Origin: a bacterium
Lineage (GTDB): Bacteria; Bacteroidota; Bacteroidia; Bacteroidales; UBA932
Assembly (NCBI GenBank): GCA_004561775.1
Contig: SFUD01000047.1
Coordinates: 1-6,624, forward strand
DNA: 6,624 nucleotides
Direction: 5' to 3'
How positions within the stretch are numbered: the first letter of the stretch is position 1; every line of letters starts with the position of its first letter. The position numbers were made by a program, and so were the translations under genes. The notes beneath the pieces are model-generated. The model was not told the DNA's origin, did no database searches, and saw only the letters and a program-made list of their open reading frames with translations. Positions 1-6,581 of the stretch are shown here, piece by piece.

Positions 1-3000
1 TCAACAACCCACTATCTCTCCTGGCCGGAGAATGATGCCATTCTGAAGAGAATTAACGGAATGGCAATAGACCCTAAGACAGATGACATTACTGTGGTCT
101 ATATTCCGTCATACCTTAACGGAAACGACGGCATCTTCAATACAACCTACTACAACCTGCTCATAGGACTGGACCTCACCATCTTCCCGTCATATTACGA
201 GCCTTGGGGCTATACTCCTATGGAGAGCCTTGCCTTTAAGGTGCCTACCGTAACCACATCGCTTGCCGGTTTTGGAGAGTGGGTTATGGATCACTACGAA
301 GGCTCAAAACAGGGCATAGAGGTTCTGCAGAGAGATGAGGATAACTTCAACATAGTTGTAGATGGAATTGTGGCCCGCATAGGCGAGATAGCCTCTTTGG
401 ATGAGAAGGAGAGGAAATTCTACAAAGAAAACGCATCAGATATCTCAAAGATAGCACTTTGGGAGAATCACATTAAATATTATAACCAAGCATATCTTAT
501 GGCATTAGATTCAGTAGAGGGAAGAGATAGAGAGTTCCCTCATTTTGAGGGGGAGAAAGATCCGGGGCAATTTGGATACTATACACTTTCAAAGAACCTT
601 TGGTGGTGCTGGAACCATGAGGCAATAGACCTTTTTGAATCTATAAGTCCGGAGCTCTGGGAGCTCTCCGGCAGGAATCCTATTGCTCTGCTTGATATGG
701 TGACATTGCAGAGATATAAGGAGTTGGAGAATAGCGGGGAGTTTACTCAGAGATTGGATTCCGTATATAAACTCTTTACGGACTATATGGCAGAGAAGGA
801 GAAGGCAAAGGGTCCTTCGGTTGCCTACTTCTGTATGGAATACGGTCTGGACACCTCTCTTAAGATCTACTCCGGAGGTTTGGGAATTCTTGCAGGCGAC
901 TACCTTAAGGAGGCCAGTGACATGAATGTGAGAATGACCGCTGTTGGTCTGCTCTACAAATACGGTTACTTTACACAAAAACTCTCATCGCAGGGAGACC
1001 AGGTTGCAGAGTACGACCCTCAGGATTTCTCCAAGACACCTGCCCAGCCGGTGCTTGATGCAGATGGCCAGTGGGTTTTGGTTCCTATTGCATTCCCTGG
1101 ACGCAACGTCTATGCAAAATTGTGGAGAGTGGATGTTGGCCGCGTAGAGCTCTACCTGCTGGATACAGATATAGAGCAGAACCTTCCGGAGGACAGAGTC
1201 ATTACACACCAGCTCTATGGCGGAGATTGGGAGAACCGCCTGAAGCAGGAACTTCTTCTTGGCTTTGCAGGCGTAAGAGCTCTGAGAAGACTCTCCATCC
1301 ACGCAGATGTATATCATTGCAACGAGGGTCACGCCGCATTCATCGGCCTGGAGAGAATGAGAGAGTATGTGCAGAACAAAGACCTCTCTGCAACACAGGC
1401 GCTTGAGGTGGTAAGAGCCTCATCGCTCTTCACTACACATACACCTGTTCCGGCAGGTCACGACGCCTTCTCTGAAGATATGCTCAGAAGATACCTTGCA
1501 CAGCTTCCGGAGAGGCTCAAGATGGATTGGACCTCTATGATGGCGCTTGGAAAACTTAACGCAAACAACCCTGGAGAGAAATTCTCTATGAGCTACCTTG
1601 CAGCAAACCTCTCACAGGAGATTAACGGCGTAAGCTGGCTCCACGGGGTGGTAAGCCGCGATATTTTTGCTCCAATGTGGCCGGGCTATCTTCCGGAAGA
1701 GCTAAATGTAAGTTATGTTACAAATGGTGTGCACTACCCAACCTGGACAGCTCCGGAGTGGAAGAAGATTCACGCAAAGGTCTTCGGGCCTGAGTTTGCA
1801 ACCCACCACTATGATAAGGACTGCTTCCAAGGCTTCCGCAAAGTCTCTGCAGAGGAGATTTGGGAGACACGCACCAAGCTTAAGACAAGGCTGATAGAGA
1901 AGATAAAGAGAGACTTTGCTGCAAATGCTTCGTCCAACTACTATTCGCCTCAGCAGATAGTCAAGATTAATAAGACCCTCAGGGACGATGTGCTTACAAT
2001 AGGCTTTGCAAGAAGATTTGCAACCTACAAACGCGCTTACTTGCTCTTTAAGGATCTTGAGAGACTGGATAAGATTGTAAATAGTCCCGATCATCCTGTG
2101 CAGTTCCTCTTTGCAGGCAAGGCGCACCCTGCAGACAAGGGTGGCCAGAACCTCATTAAGAGGATTGTGGAGATCTCCAAGATGCCTCAGTTTATCGGGA
2201 AGATTATCTTTGTGCCAAACTACGACATTACCATTGCAAAATATCTTGTGCAGGGAGTGGATGTGTGGATGAATACCCCTACCAGACCTCTGGAGGCATC
2301 CGGCACCTCCGGCGAGAAGGCTGTAATGAATGGTGTAATGCACTTCTCCGTACTTGACGGATGGTGGGTAGAGGGTTACAAGGAGGGCGCCGGCTGGGCT
2401 CTTCAGATGGAGAGAACATACGACAACCAGGATTTCCAGGATGAACTGGATTCTGCAACCATCTACAATATTATTGAGGGCGAGATTGCTCCGCTTTACT
2501 ATGATAAAGACAAGAAGGGAATCTCTCTGGATTGGATTAATGTTATAAAGAACTGTGTTGCCGAGGTTGCCTGCAACTTTACAACCAACAGAATGATGGA
2601 GGACTATCTGCGTCAGTATTACAACCCTCTTGCAGAGCGCAAGGCAAAACTTGTTGCCGACAACTATGCGGAGGCAAGGGAGATTGCAGCCTGGAAGAGA
2701 CGTCTCCGCAGAGACTGGAACTCCATAGAGGTTGTAAGCAGCAATGTGGATACCATTGGCGCAACCCTGCTCTTGGGTAAAGAGTACAAGGCGGAGATTG
2801 TGCTTAACATTGGCGATATGAATCCAAACGACCTTGCTTTGGAGGTTTTGCTTGCAAGTCCTAACAAGAAGGGCAGGATTGTAATAAGAGAGAGCTTTGA
2901 GTTCAAACTCAAAGAGTGTGTAAACGGCAGGGCCTCTTATGAGTGTACCATAATCCCTGATATGACAGGTACCTATTCCATAGCTGCACGTCTCTACGCT

Positions 3001-3054
3001 ACAAATAGCAAACTGCCGCATCGTCAGGACTTTGAACTTGTAAAATGGTTGTAG
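1..3054 (+). CDS. glgP: Glycogen synthase (GT3) / alpha-glucan phosphorylase (GT35) fusion, 5'-truncated by window edge
   Basis: The frame is open from base 1 to the TAG at 3052-3054, so the gene begins upstream; ATG 61 is internal. Codons are numbered here from base 1 (1017 residues visible). Codons 1-170 match the C-terminal end of GT3 (eukaryotic-type) glycogen synthases. The FPSYYEPWGYTP signature lies at 62-73, with likely catalytic glutamates E67 and E75. A short linker leads into a DUF3417-like domain (LSKNLWWCWN at 196) and a GT35 phosphorylase of the short 'alpha-glucan family' type. That part shows VAYFCMEYG (274), HCNEGH (439-444), TTHTPVPAGHD (478), NGVHYPTW (575), an RRFATYKR motif (671-678) and EASGTSGEK (765-773), whose K773 should bind PLP. 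The end, LPHRQDFELVKWL, is a natural family terminus. The protein would be cytosolic: the first half transfers glucose from a nucleotide sugar to glucan, and the second releases glucose-1-phosphate. About 390 residues are probably missing upstream, judging from separate GT3 enzymes of about 550 aa. The domain calls are firm; that both halves are active is inferred. Confidence 0.93.
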   Translation, partial: STTHYLSWPENDAILKRINGMAIDPKTDDITVVYIPSYLNGNDGIFNTTYYNLLIGLDLTIFPSYYEPWGYTPMESLAFKVPTVTTSLAGFGEWVMDHYEGSKQGIEVLQRDEDNFNIVVDGIVARIGEIASLDEKERKFYKENASDISKIALWENHIKYYNQAYLMALDSVEGRDREFPHFEGEKDPGQFGYYTLSKNLWWCWNHEAIDLFESISPELWELSGRNPIALLDMVTLQRYKELENSGEFTQRLDSVYKLFTDYMAEKEKAKGPSVAYFCMEYGLDTSLKIYSGGLGILAGDYLKEASDMNVRMTAVGLLYKYGYFTQKLSSQGDQVAEYDPQDFSKTPAQPVLDADGQWVLVPIAFPGRNVYAKLWRVDVGRVELYLLDTDIEQNLPEDRVITHQLYGGDWENRLKQELLLGFAGVRALRRLSIHADVYHCNEGHAAFIGLERMREYVQNKDLSATQALEVVRASSLFTTHTPVPAGHDAFSEDMLRRYLAQLPERLKMDWTSMMALGKLNANNPGEKFSMSYLAANLSQEINGVSWLHGVVSRDIFAPMWPGYLPEELNVSYVTNGVHYPTWTAPEWKKIHAKVFGPEFATHHYDKDCFQGFRKVSAEEIWETRTKLKTRLIEKIKRDFAANASSNYYSPQQIVKINKTLRDDVLTIGFARRFATYKRAYLLFKDLERLDKIVNSPDHPVQFLFAGKAHPADKGGQNLIKRIVEISKMPQFIGKIIFVPNYDITIAKYLVQGVDVWMNTPTRPLEASGTSGEKAVMNGVMHFSVLDGWWVEGYKEGAGWALQMERTYDNQDFQDELDSATIYNIIEGEIAPLYYDKDKKGISLDWINVIKNCVAEVACNFTTNRMMEDYLRQYYNPLAERKAKLVADNYAEAREIAAWKRRLRRDWNSIEVVSSNVDTIGATLLLGKEYKAEIVLNIGDMNPNDLALEVLLASPNKKGRIVIRESFEFKLKECVNGRASYECTIIPDMTGTYSIAARLYATNSKLPHRQDFELVKWL

Positions 3055-3947
3055 CCGCTACCGGATTCTTTGACGGTGTCCATACCGGACACAGGAGGGT
3101 TTTGAAGTTGCTCTCTCAGATTGCTGCAGAGCAGGGTAAGAGGAGCGCAGTCATAACCTTCTGGCCTCATCCAAGAAGTGTACTGAGGCAGGACGCATCT
3201 CAATTGCGCCTGCTCAGCACTTTGGATGAGAAGAGGGATCTCATTCTCTCTGCAGGGGTGGATGAGGTAATTGTGATTCCCTTTACAAAAGAGTTCAGCC
3301 AACTCTCTACAGAGGAGTTCTTGAAAGAGTATCTGGCAAAACGTTATAATGTCTCTACTCTGATAATAGGATATGACCACCGGTTGGGACACGATGCCGA
3401 TATGACTCCTCAAAAGTTAATGGAGATCTCTGCAGAGGCAGGCATTGAGACCAGATTGGTAGATGCCTTCCAGCTGGGCGAGAGCGTGATAAGTTCCACA
3501 AAAATCAGGAGGCTGATAGCGGAGGGCAGAATAGTTGAGGCAAATGAATTCCTTGGCTACAGATATCAGCTTACCGGAGTTGTGGTGGCAGGAGAGAGGC
3601 TTGGCAGAAAGCTGGGATTCCCGACAGCCAATATGCAGCTCTATAATCCGCTTAAGGCAATACCGGCCTTTGGAGTCTATGCTGTAACGGCAGAGGTGGA
3701 GGGCAGAGTCTATGCAGGCGTATGCAACATAGGCATAAGGCCAACCGTAAGCAATAAGGAGTCTGTAAGCATAGAGACCCATATACTCTCCTTCAATGAG
3801 GATATATATGGTTTGGATTTAAAGGTCTCCTTCTTGCAGAAGTTGCGCGATGAGAGGCGTTTCCCCTCTACCGACGCCCTTGTTGAACAGATGAAAATGG
3901 ATAAGATTGCAGCTCTTGAGATAGTCTCGGCTGCACAAAACATATAA
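3045..3947 (+). CDS. ribF: Bifunctional riboflavin kinase / FAD synthetase RibF
   Basis: This 300-residue cytosolic enzyme phosphorylates riboflavin to FMN and then adenylylates FMN to FAD. The N-terminal nucleotidyltransferase domain (about 1-160) has TGFFDGVHTGH at 6-16, including the HxGH motif (H13, H16), and the ISSTKIR motif at 149-155. The C-terminal riboflavin kinase domain (about 165-298) has LGFPTAN with PTAN at 193-196, and IETH with E244, the probable catalytic glutamate. The start is well constrained: an in-frame TGA lies at 3033-3035 and ATG 3045 is the first start after it. It overlaps the upstream gene by 10 bases, which suggests translational coupling. The N-terminus is short, since relatives usually have some 10-15 more residues before the first motif, but no extension is possible in this frame. 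I see no promoter directly upstream, so it is probably cotranscribed with the glucan gene. Confidence 0.96.
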   Translation: MVVAATGFFDGVHTGHRRVLKLLSQIAAEQGKRSAVITFWPHPRSVLRQDASQLRLLSTLDEKRDLILSAGVDEVIVIPFTKEFSQLSTEEFLKEYLAKRYNVSTLIIGYDHRLGHDADMTPQKLMEISAEAGIETRLVDAFQLGESVISSTKIRRLIAEGRIVEANEFLGYRYQLTGVVVAGERLGRKLGFPTANMQLYNPLKAIPAFGVYAVTAEVEGRVYAGVCNIGIRPTVSNKESVSIETHILSFNEDIYGLDLKVSFLQKLRDERRFPSTDALVEQMKMDKIAALEIVSAAQNI

Positions 3948-3948
3948 T

Positions 3949-4434
3949 ATGTCAACCTGGATTATATTGCTGATATTTTTCCTCTTGTCTCTTCTGCTGC
4001 GCTGGAAGAGTGCGGCTGTTGCGGAGAATAAGGAGGAAGATCTCTTGGAAGAGGATGCCTTGGAGAGAGACGTTGAGGAGATTCAGGCAGAGAAGTCTCT
4101 TGCAGAAGAGATCTTTGCAGAGATGAGAAAGTCTGCGGTAATAGCACCACAGCCCGCACCGAAGCCTGTGCCGCAACCTGAACAACAACCTGCACCGCAA
4201 CCAGTTCAGCGGCTGGTACAGCAGCCTGCGCCGAAGCCTGCAACTCAGCCTGCACCGCATCAGGCACCTCAGCCGGCACTGAAACCGCAACCTGCGCCGC
4301 AATATGCAACACAGCCTGCGCCGCAGAGCAAGAACCAGAGCGAAGAGGGGAGCCTCTTGGAGGAGATAAAGAAAAATCCGAAGAATCTGATACTCTACTC
4401 GGAGATTATGCGGCCAAAATTTAAGGAGTTCTGA
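3949..4434 (+). CDS. Small membrane-anchored protein with Pro/Gln-rich linker and conserved-looking C-terminal tail; function unknown
   Basis: This 161-residue protein starts 1 base after the ribF stop. It has one hydrophobic segment at residues 4-17 (WIILLIFFLLSLLL), followed by R18 and K20. By the positive-inside rule, the basic residues would put the rest of the chain in the cytoplasm. Next comes an acidic, probably helical segment (about 26-60, rich in E, D, L and A), then a low-complexity Pro/Gln/Ala linker (67-126), and finally a C-terminal block with SLLEEIKKNP and a tail reading YSEIMRPKF. From memory, many Bacteroidota hypothetical proteins share this layout: a single membrane helix, a charged and disordered middle, and a tail resembling AVIYSEILNRPY. 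This gene looks like a divergent member. No enzymatic motif is visible. It could be an adaptor whose tail docks to a partner, but that is inference. The reading frame is supported by the tight spacing and by the coherent protein layout. Confidence 0.82.
   Translation: MSTWIILLIFFLLSLLLRWKSAAVAENKEEDLLEEDALERDVEEIQAEKSLAEEIFAEMRKSAVIAPQPAPKPVPQPEQQPAPQPVQRLVQQPAPKPATQPAPHQAPQPALKPQPAPQYATQPAPQSKNQSEEGSLLEEIKKNPKNLILYSEIMRPKFKEF
4147..4326 (+). repeat. Imperfect Pro/Gln/Ala-coding repeat inside the small membrane protein gene
   Basis: These 60 codons (residues 67-126) encode 21 Pro, 15 Gln and 10 Ala. The tetrapeptide QPAP recurs six times, at residues 68, 80, 92, 100, 114 and 122. The first three copies are exactly 12 residues (36 bases) apart; later copies are 8 or 14 apart. 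Synonymous codons vary between copies (for example cct gca and cct gcg), so the array is old or selected at protein level rather than a fresh expansion. The segment is expected to be an extended, disordered spacer. Confidence 0.85.
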
Positions 4435-4436
4435 TT

Positions 4437-4466
4437 TTTCTTTTGTTGTAAAATTTTTTAACTTTG
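4437..4466 (+). promoter_or_regulatory. Putative Bacteroidota-type promoter for greA
   Basis: TAACTTTG at 4459-4466 is an exact match to the Bacteroidota -7 consensus TAnnTTTG, and it lies in the only sizeable intergenic gap of the window. The -33 element is weaker: TTTC at 4437-4440 has an 18-base spacing, while a perfect TTTG at 4442-4445 sits only 13 bases away. Transcription would start near 4471-4473, giving a leader of about 55 bases before the greA ATG. The location supports a greA promoter, but the motif alone is short and the region is T-rich. Confidence 0.55.
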
Positions 4467-4483
4467 CAAAAGCGAACGAAGGG

Positions 4484-4520
4484 TCCCAAAATCCACTTTT
4501 GGGATTCTTTTAATTTTTTT
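4484..4520 (+). terminator. Rho-independent terminator-like hairpin directly upstream of greA (operon end or leader attenuator)
   Basis: TCCCAAAA (4484-4491) and TTTTGGGA (4497-4504) form a perfect 8-bp stem with a 5-base loop, TCCAC. Two G-U pairs could extend it (4483 with 4505, and 4482 with 4506). A T-rich stretch follows, including seven consecutive T at 4514-4520. This is the classic layout of an intrinsic terminator, although only three stem pairs are G-C. It ends 7 bases before the greA start and lies downstream of the putative promoter. It could therefore end the upstream operon, act as a conditional terminator within the greA leader, or do both. Confidence 0.65.
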
Positions 4521-4526
4521 ATTGTT

Positions 4527-5000
4527 ATGCCAGAATTACATTACGTTACAGCAGAGGGCTATGCTAAGCTCAAGGCTGAATTGGAACATATGATTTCAGT
4601 GGAGAGGCCTGCCATTTCAAAGGCCATAGGAGAGGCAAGAGATAAGGGAGACCTCTCTGAGAATGCGGAATATGATGCTGCTAGGGAGGCTCAGGGCCTG
4701 CTGGAGCTAAAGATATCGCAGCTTAAGGAGATAATTGCAAATTCCAGGGTTATAGATGAGTCCAAGATAAATACAGATTGTGTGCAGATACTCAACAAGG
4801 TTAAGGTAAAGAACCTTGGCAACAACGCTGTAATGCAGTTTACCTTGGTAGGAGAGAGCGAGGCCAACCTTAAGGAGAACAAGATTGCCGCAACAACCCC
4901 TATCGGGAAGGCGCTTATGGGCAAGAAGAAGGGCGAGGTTGTGGAGATAACCACACCTGGCGGCAAGATGAAGATGGAGATACTGGACATTACCATTTAA
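4527..5000 (+). CDS. greA: Transcription elongation factor GreA
   Basis: This 157-residue cytosolic protein rescues backtracked RNA polymerase by stimulating cleavage of the transcript 3' end through the secondary channel. The length is typical of the family. The N-terminal coiled coil covers about residues 8-75 and carries GDLSENAEYDAA at its tip, with the acidic residues D42 and E45 that hold the catalytic metal. The C-terminal FKBP-like domain (about 82-157) includes TPIGKALMGKKKGE and ends in KMEILDI. ATG 4527 is chosen because MPELHYVTAEGYAKL matches the usual GreA beginning. A TTG at 4464 would add 21 residues unlike the family, and it falls inside the promoter-like element and ahead of the hairpin. 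The HIT gene follows after 14 bases. Expression may be controlled by the hairpin that ends just before the start codon. Confidence 0.97.
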   Translation: MPELHYVTAEGYAKLKAELEHMISVERPAISKAIGEARDKGDLSENAEYDAAREAQGLLELKISQLKEIIANSRVIDESKINTDCVQILNKVKVKNLGNNAVMQFTLVGESEANLKENKIAATTPIGKALMGKKKGEVVEITTPGGKMKMEILDITI

Positions 5001-5014
5001 ACCCATAGAGAGTT

Positions 5015-5419
5015 ATGCCAACAATTTTTACAAAAATAGCAAATGGCCAGATTCCCTCCTGGCGCGTTGCGCAGGATGAGAACTACTATGCCTTTCTGGA
5101 TATAAATCCGGTTGTAAAGGGGCATGTGCTGGTTATTCCAAAGAGGGTGGAAGAGGACTATATCTTTAATCTTCCCGATGAGGTTTATCAGGGCTTATGG
5201 AGTTTTGCCGCAAAGGTTGCAAAGGCAATAGAGAGAGCTGTTCCTTGCAAGAGAGTAGGTGTTGCCGTACTTGGAATGGAGGTGCCTCATACCCACATAC
5301 ATCTTATTCCGCTGAATTCGGAGGGTGATATGGACTTCAGAAGAGAGAAGCTCAAACTCTCAGATGAGGAGTTCAAGGCCATTGCAGAGAGCATAGAGGC
5401 AGCATTCAAGGAGTTGTAA
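5015..5419 (+). CDS. HIT (histidine triad) family nucleotide-binding hydrolase/transferase
   Basis: This 134-residue protein has the HIT layout throughout. IFTKIANGQIPSW (4-16) is the usual opening, followed by AFLDINPVVKGHVLVIPKR (26-44). The catalytic histidine triad is HTHIHLIP, with H92, H94 and H96. Family members hydrolyse or transfer nucleotide phosphoramidates or dinucleoside polyphosphates; the exact substrate cannot be read from sequence. The position where many bacterial relatives have a zinc-ligand cysteine (IFCKI) holds T6, so a structural zinc site is unlikely. The gene is 14 bases after greA and 22 bases before the lipoprotein gene, consistent with one operon. From memory, greA next to a HIT gene recurs in Bacteroidota. 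The physiological link to transcript cleavage is unknown. Confidence 0.94.
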   Translation: MPTIFTKIANGQIPSWRVAQDENYYAFLDINPVVKGHVLVIPKRVEEDYIFNLPDEVYQGLWSFAAKVAKAIERAVPCKRVGVAVLGMEVPHTHIHLIPLNSEGDMDFRREKLKLSDEEFKAIAESIEAAFKEL

Positions 5420-5441
5420 TCCAAAAGAAAACAATAGAGCA

Positions 5442-6581
5442 ATGAAAAGATATATCCTTTTAATATCAATTGCCCTTATGGCTGCTTCGTGTGGCAAAAA
5501 GGCAACAGTAAAGGTAGAGGTAAAGAGCGCAGCAGGCAAGGAGGTGCTCTTCTCTAAGTTGAATTTCAATAAGATAGATGTAGTAGATACCCTCAGGTTG
5601 GACAAATCCGGCAAAGCTTCCGTAAAGTTTGCCCTGCCGGAGGAGGCGCCTGACTTCTACTACCTCTCCTACGGCCGCAAGAGGCTGGCATCTCTGGTTG
5701 TAAAGCCGGGAGACAAAATAAGTGTTGTTGCAGATACCCTTACCGGCTCTGCCAAGATAGAGGGCTCTCCGGAGTCCCAAAGGCTGGCAATGATAGACAG
5801 TACCTTCTATGCGGCAATCGCCAAATTTGACGTATGGCAGCAGGAATTGGTACAGGCTATGGAGAGAGGCGACAAAGAGAGAGAGGAGCAGATAAAAAGA
5901 GATGTAAGCAACCTCTATGTGCAGTACAAGAGGGGCGCGCTTAAGACCCTCCTTACTCAGCCTGCATCATTTGCAAACATCTCGCTGCTCTACCAGCAAT
6001 TCAACAGTATGCTTGCAGTCTTTGCAGACCCTAATGATGTATATCTCTTCCGCACAATAAGAGATACCCTAAAAACTCTCTACCCAACCTCCTCCTATGT
6101 AAAGGCCCTTACAGAGGTAATAGAGCGTCACGATGCAAACGAGGCCCTCAGAGAGAAGATAGAGAAGGCTCAGCAGACCCTCTATCCGGAGCTCTCTCTT
6201 CCCGATATAAACTCGCAGACAAGAAGACTCTCTGAACTGGAGGGCAAACCATTCATACTCCTCTTCTGGATGCCAAGTGAAGTATCACAGAAGGTGATAA
6301 ACCTGCATCTTAAGGAGATATACAACCTCTACCACTCAAAAGGTCTGGAGATTTACTCAGTAGCAGTGGGAGACAAATCGCTCTGGGCAACCACCATAAA
6401 GGAGCAGGGCGCAAACTGGATAAATGTAAACGACGGAAAGGGCGCAAGCAGCCCTGCGCTTGGAATCTACAACGTAACAACCCTTCCTGCAATGTTTATC
6501 TTTAATAAAGAGGGTAAGGTTGTAGCAAGAGACCTCTTTGATACAGAGAAACTCAAGAGCAAAATCTCCGCTATACTTTAA
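5442..6581 (+). CDS. Lipoprotein with DUF4369-like N-domain and cysteine-less thioredoxin-like C-domain
   Basis: This 379-residue protein starts with a lipoprotein signal (MKRYILLISIALMAASC), giving lipidation at C17. The residues after it (GKKATVK) are basic, with none of the acidic residues of known Bacteroidota surface-export signals, so a periplasm-facing location is likely. Residues about 20-110 form a beta-rich domain like DUF4369. About 115-245 is charged and helical. About 252-379 is a thioredoxin/TlpA-like fold: LSLPDINSQTRRLSELEGKP, then FILLFW ending at W276, and the TTLP motif with probable cis-proline P349. Where redox-active relatives read FWASWCGPC, this protein has FWMPSEVSQ (275-283), so both catalytic cysteines are replaced. 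C17 is the only cysteine in the whole protein, so thiol-disulfide chemistry is excluded. From memory, other Bacteroidales have similar CxxC-lacking paralogs. A binding or scaffolding role is possible, but the function is unknown. Confidence 0.88.
   Translation: MKRYILLISIALMAASCGKKATVKVEVKSAAGKEVLFSKLNFNKIDVVDTLRLDKSGKASVKFALPEEAPDFYYLSYGRKRLASLVVKPGDKISVVADTLTGSAKIEGSPESQRLAMIDSTFYAAIAKFDVWQQELVQAMERGDKEREEQIKRDVSNLYVQYKRGALKTLLTQPASFANISLLYQQFNSMLAVFADPNDVYLFRTIRDTLKTLYPTSSYVKALTEVIERHDANEALREKIEKAQQTLYPELSLPDINSQTRRLSELEGKPFILLFWMPSEVSQKVINLHLKEIYNLYHSKGLEIYSVAVGDKSLWATTIKEQGANWINVNDGKGASSPALGIYNVTTLPAMFIFNKEGKVVARDLFDTEKLKSKISAIL

Noticed and set aside
1702..3021. Long open frame of 439 codons on the minus strand, opposite the phosphorylase domain
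   Set aside because: It lies wholly within a clearly conserved + strand gene. Its translation has no recognisable motif and is rich in scattered Cys, Leu and Val, as expected of an antisense shadow of biased codons.
3952..4312. Two overlapping 116-codon minus-strand frames opposite the Pro/Gln repeat
   Set aside because: Both are low-complexity products (Arg/Leu-rich and Ala/Val/Gln-rich) created by reading the repeat backwards. The + strand frame has coherent membrane, linker and tail segments and tight operon spacing.
4463..4470. Palindrome TTTGCAAA overlapping the -7 element as a possible operator
   Set aside because: It is only 8 bases and A/T-rich, with no second copy nearby, so chance is the simplest explanation.
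4511..4518. TAATTTTT as a second -7 element between the hairpin and greA
   Set aside because: It lacks the final G of TAnnTTTG, has no properly spaced -33 element, and is expected by chance within the T-rich tract.
4464..4526. Upstream TTG start adding 21 residues to GreA
   Set aside because: The added residues do not resemble GreA and would be encoded by the promoter-like element, the hairpin and the T-run. ATG 4527 gives the normal family start and length.
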